This document shows, in pieces, positions 6,701 through 7,453 of a DNA stretch of 7,453 nucleotides (its first letter is position 1; each line of letters starts with the position of its first letter). The stretch is from Myxococcales bacterium (GTDB lineage Bacteria > Myxococcota_A > UBA9042 > PHBI01 > JAAZYN01): assembly GCA_014239625.1 (NCBI GenBank), contig JAAZYN010000160.1, forward strand, positions 1-7,453, given 5' to 3'. Under the pieces are notes generated by a model. That model saw only the letters and a list, made by a program, of their open reading frames with translations. It had not been told where the DNA came from and did no database searches. Both the position numbers and the translations under genes were made by a program.

Positions 6701-7334
6701 CTCGGCGCGCTGCGATGTGTTCAACAACCGAATCATCGGCGGACAGGTCCCCAGTAGCGGCGGGGGCAGCGAGAACGGCATCTACAACGAAGGGGAGCTG
6801 ACCGCGCTCAACAACATCATCGAGAGCGGTGAAGGGGTACCGAACATCAGCCGCGGAGTCTACGCGACACCCGACAGCACCACCGTGCTGATCAACAACA
6901 CCATCCGTGGCCGTGACTCCCTGTCTACGTCCAACGGCGCCTTCATTCGGGGCGCGGCGACCCTGGTCAACAACATCGTCACCGCCGAAGCCCAAACCGG
7001 GACCAACGAAAACGCCGTATACGTCTCCAGCGAGGGGACGCTCAGCCTCGCCGCCAACGACCTCTGGGGGGCGTGCGCCGTCAACTCCGGCTCCTGCGTC
7101 GACCTGGCGGAGGTCAACGCGTGCGCCTTCTCCGGTTGCATCGACAGCGCCGGCAACATCGCTGAGCTCCCGCTGCTGACCTTCGACAACCACCTGCTGC
7201 CGCTGAGCCCCTGTGTCGACGCAGGGATCAATCCGTCGAGTTATGGCTTCTGGATGGAGTCCTATCGGGATCTCGACGATGAGCCACGCCCACAGAAGAG
7301 CACCTGGGACATCGGCGCCGACGAGGTGCCATAG
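3795..7334 (+). CDS. Multidomain surface lipoprotein: Cys-rich head, Asp-rich modules, two beta-helices (1179 aa)
   Basis: Predicted secreted, lipid-anchored protein; ligand or substrate unknown. Residues 1-17 are a signal peptide ending in the lipobox-like VGG before Cys18, with Asp at +3. Residues 34-99 form a Cys-rich head (CTTNAEC, CDDG, CFIDGAC, CFEC) of a kind common in myxobacterial exported proteins. Residues 107-157 are a Gly/Ser/Asp linker of tandem GDTGSSDSGP repeats. Residues 160-420 are three Asp/Cys-rich modules with DxDxDGYGD calcium-loop-like motifs, ending in DCDDTDPDIHPGATDYPDD, which resembles the MopE-type putative metal-binding motif. Residues 431-825 and 827-1179 are two related parallel beta-helix-like domains with N-rich rungs (LLNSTVIAG, LINNTIRG). 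Each closes with the same cap: VDAG, then DPRPQ or EPRPQ, then DIGADE. No obvious catalytic residues are visible; the second helix could bind polysaccharide or be an adhesin. The ribosome binding site and lipobox fix the start at 3795. A 44-bp tandem repeat follows the stop codon at once. Confidence 0.9.
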   Translation: MLYRSAIVIATLLSVGGCGDIQVQEVADGGPISCTTNAECDDGLSCTSGQCNGGTCVYVAASDRCFIDGACYSVGAVKSDDDCFECQPDESNLDWANVCNPPPDATGDTGSSDSGPGDTGSSDSGPGDTGSSDSGPGDAGSSDSGPGDADGGSGDAGTTCVDVDQDGYGDGCALGPDCDDGLDGGAQCHDSCALWFEDLEGDGYGDPDGATKTACVKPADHVENNDDCDPASAAHWSDCGSCEDDDGDDYGANCDLGDDCDDDPVTGADCTSGCQTLYPDADGDGYGDGGQDPTVACVAPAGQSWATNDDDCDDTPGTGAAHWSDCGSCVDDDGDDYGANCDLGSDCDDHPATGASCYTSCATFYIDNDQDLFGDAAVSACSQGPLMASAPGDCDDTDPDIHPGATDYPDDGKDQDCTDGPAMALAFGNAVFVSQQGFNGSCQETGPGSYDAPNCSLATGLSFVSEGGNVFVAQGNYQPVSITKSVQVYGGYSTDWDRDMSAFQTRVGPGFDLYGVQVSQGTVVILEGITAVGIQDGVHNLGDLTFVRGEAAGGGTSNTSAFLHEAGSLTIVESSAFGGSGQSTSMGIRTYASTTLRRSGIFAGLGPSTTGIFIDGGDLLMVNSGVSGGMTTVAPPAGVDATNVGIQAVSQATVTLLNSTVIAGATPPHVEMAHVRGVMIDQSQLTAVNTIVVADHGFGPMLPQALYTSNSPQSVELHGCLLWAPLLLNGQTEIAAVNACGFSECVAATANVSADPMLFDMLQLAIHAHPSSPAVDAGVDVDPSGAPWSTSPLGVGGVSAALSSDIHGDPRPQYDGPDIGADELGGVYVDQNDPNCDDASGTRVTPTCTLQAGYQLANPKDVIYVSKGDYVPPTFYKELIVMGGYDAAAGWSRDIEQNITRLDGSSLDGLRLSADATVEGFFIDNSSTAGWTYGVRIMGGYHVRLFRNTVFGGLGGGNGAGTVGVMCHSSARCDVFNNRIIGGQVPSSGGGSENGIYNEGELTALNNIIESGEGVPNISRGVYATPDSTTVLINNTIRGRDSLSTSNGAFIRGAATLVNNIVTAEAQTGTNENAVYVSSEGTLSLAANDLWGACAVNSGSCVDLAEVNACAFSGCIDSAGNIAELPLLTFDNHLLPLSPCVDAGINPSSYGFWMESYRDLDDEPRPQKSTWDIGADEVP
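4113..4232 (+). repeat. 30-bp tandem repeat coding the GDTGSSDSGP linker
   Basis: Three consecutive 30-bp copies (4113-4142, 4143-4172, 4173-4202) are identical at DNA level. A fourth (4203-4232) has two substitutions, one silent and one Thr to Ala. A decayed continuation (GDADGGSGDAG) runs to about 4265. The period is ten codons, so copy gain or loss keeps the frame. The encoded linker is acidic, flexible and uncharged by bases, like other surface-protein stalks. Perfect DNA identity including silent sites indicates recent expansion. Confidence 0.95.
4272..5054 (+). repeat. Three Asp/Cys-rich metal-binding-like modules of about 82-92 residues
   Basis: Modules run at 4272-4517, 4518-4778 and 4779-5054 (residues 160-241, 242-328, 329-420). 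Each begins with a Cys and a DxDxDxYG-type loop, continues with DCDD and a CxxxC or similar pair, then a second loop (DLEGDGYGD, DADGDGYGD, DNDQDLFGD), an alanine-cysteine (AC) pair, and a closing DCD or DDCDD. That gives six calcium-loop-like motifs resembling thrombospondin type-3 or dockerin-like loops. The third module ends with the MopE-type motif. Calcium or copper binding is inference from motif similarity. Confidence 0.85.
5085..6269 (+). other. First parallel beta-helix domain of the lipoprotein
   Basis: Residues 431-825. It begins VFVSQQG, followed by the short strand pattern VFVAQGNYQPVSITKSVQVYGG and a WDRD element. A series of rungs follows, carrying an Asn/Thr/Ser-rich strand-turn pattern (LLNSTVIAG, AVNTIVVAD). 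The domain closes with NACGFSEC, SSPAVDAG, DPRPQ and DIGADE. This is the layout of secreted right-handed beta-helix repeat proteins. Boundaries are approximate. Confidence 0.75.
6273..7331 (+). other. Second parallel beta-helix domain, related copy of the first
   Basis: Residues 827-1179. It repeats the plan of the first domain: VYVDQ, IYVSKGDYVPP, ELIVMGGYD, WSRDIEQNITRL, then Asn-rich rungs (VFNNRIIGG, ALNNIIESG, LINNTIRG, LVNNIVTA). It ends with VNACAFSGC, SPCVDAG, EPRPQ and DIGADEVP at the C-terminus. It is about 40 residues shorter than the first copy and has more regular NN ladders, which in beta-helices stack in the turns. Confidence 0.78.
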
Positions 7335-7422
7335 CCCGGATGTTTCATGGAACGTCGAGCGAGACCAAGCAGGCGTAGCTCGGAACATTCATGGAACCTC
7401 GAGGGAAACCAAGGAGGCGTAG
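7335..7422 (+). repeat. Two-copy 44-bp tandem repeat directly after the lipoprotein stop
   Basis: Copy 1 is 7335-7378 and copy 2 is 7379-7422, with no gap between them. They match at 36 of 44 positions, and the core TTCATGGAAC is identical. The array starts on the first base after the TAG stop. Copy 2 contains the perfect palindrome CCTCGAGG (7397-7404), which copy 1 lacks. The differences do not favour silent codon positions in the frame that opens at the internal ATG, so a coding role is not indicated. Confidence 0.85.
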
Positions 7423-7453
7423 TGCTGCCGGGTGTGGCACGGACCGGAGGCGG
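7411..7453 (+). promoter_or_regulatory. Strong Shine-Dalgarno-like site, possible start of a further gene
   Basis: AAGGAGG at 7411-7417 is a near-ideal ribosome binding site. A GTG at 7422 follows after 4 bases, and its frame is open to the window end (VLPGVARTGG when read plainly). The equivalent position of repeat copy 1 reads AAGCAGG. Only ten codons are visible, so no product can be assigned and the match may be coincidental. Confidence 0.25.

Noticed and set aside
6201..7388. 395-codon open frame on the minus strand
   Set aside because: Lies fully antisense to the second beta-helix domain, whose protein pattern is clearly real. High GC leaves few stop codons in the opposite frame. The translation has no recognisable domain.
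7348..7453. Small peptides starting at the ATG inside each 44-bp repeat (7348 and 7391)
   Set aside because: The copies differ by 44 bp, so the frames differ. The substitutions mostly change amino acids, and neither ATG has a convincing ribosome binding site.
1..7453. A new defence, mobile or regulatory RNA system
   Set aside because: No nuclease, methylase, integrase, transposase, reverse transcriptase, toxin-antitoxin pair or structured RNA signature could be supported anywhere in the window.

Overview
This is a GC-rich window with three protein-coding genes and long secreted, cysteine- and aspartate-rich repeat proteins. GC-rich DNA, a lipoprotein with acidic calcium-loop and MopE-like modules, and a serine/glycine/aspartate linker together suggest a myxobacterium or a relative (Myxococcota / former Deltaproteobacteria). 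That placement is inference from protein style; there is no rRNA or other marker here.

Layout. Positions 1-2633 (minus strand) hold nearly all of a phosphoenolpyruvate carboxylase gene (ppc); its last ~11 codons lie beyond position 1. A short divergent spacer (2634-2731) separates it from a plus-strand gene (2732-3532). That gene encodes a secreted 266-residue protein made of four identically spaced six-cysteine units, each of which is three C-x8-C hairpins. A 262-bp spacer follows, with only a weak terminator-like hairpin and a short inverted repeat. The third gene (3795-7334, plus) encodes a 1179-residue lipoprotein. In order it has a lipobox, a cysteine-rich head, a Gly/Ser/Asp linker built from a 30-bp tandem repeat, three Asp-rich metal-binding-like modules, and two related right-handed beta-helix domains. 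Directly after its stop codon sits a two-copy 44-bp tandem repeat. The second copy ends in a strong Shine-Dalgarno-like sequence, possibly the start of another gene at the window edge.

How the genes relate. ppc is a housekeeping anaplerotic enzyme (phosphoenolpyruvate + bicarbonate to oxaloacetate) and has no evident functional link to the other two. The two plus-strand genes both encode exported, disulfide-rich or metal-binding repeat proteins, but they are separated by 262 bp and each has its own ribosome binding site, so a shared operon is not shown. I see no tRNA, rRNA, CRISPR array, transposase, phage or defence gene. The most noteworthy material is the nested repeat structure at several scales: 10-residue hairpins, 30-bp and 44-bp tandem repeats, a ~261-bp module duplication, and a duplicated beta-helix of about 1 kb.
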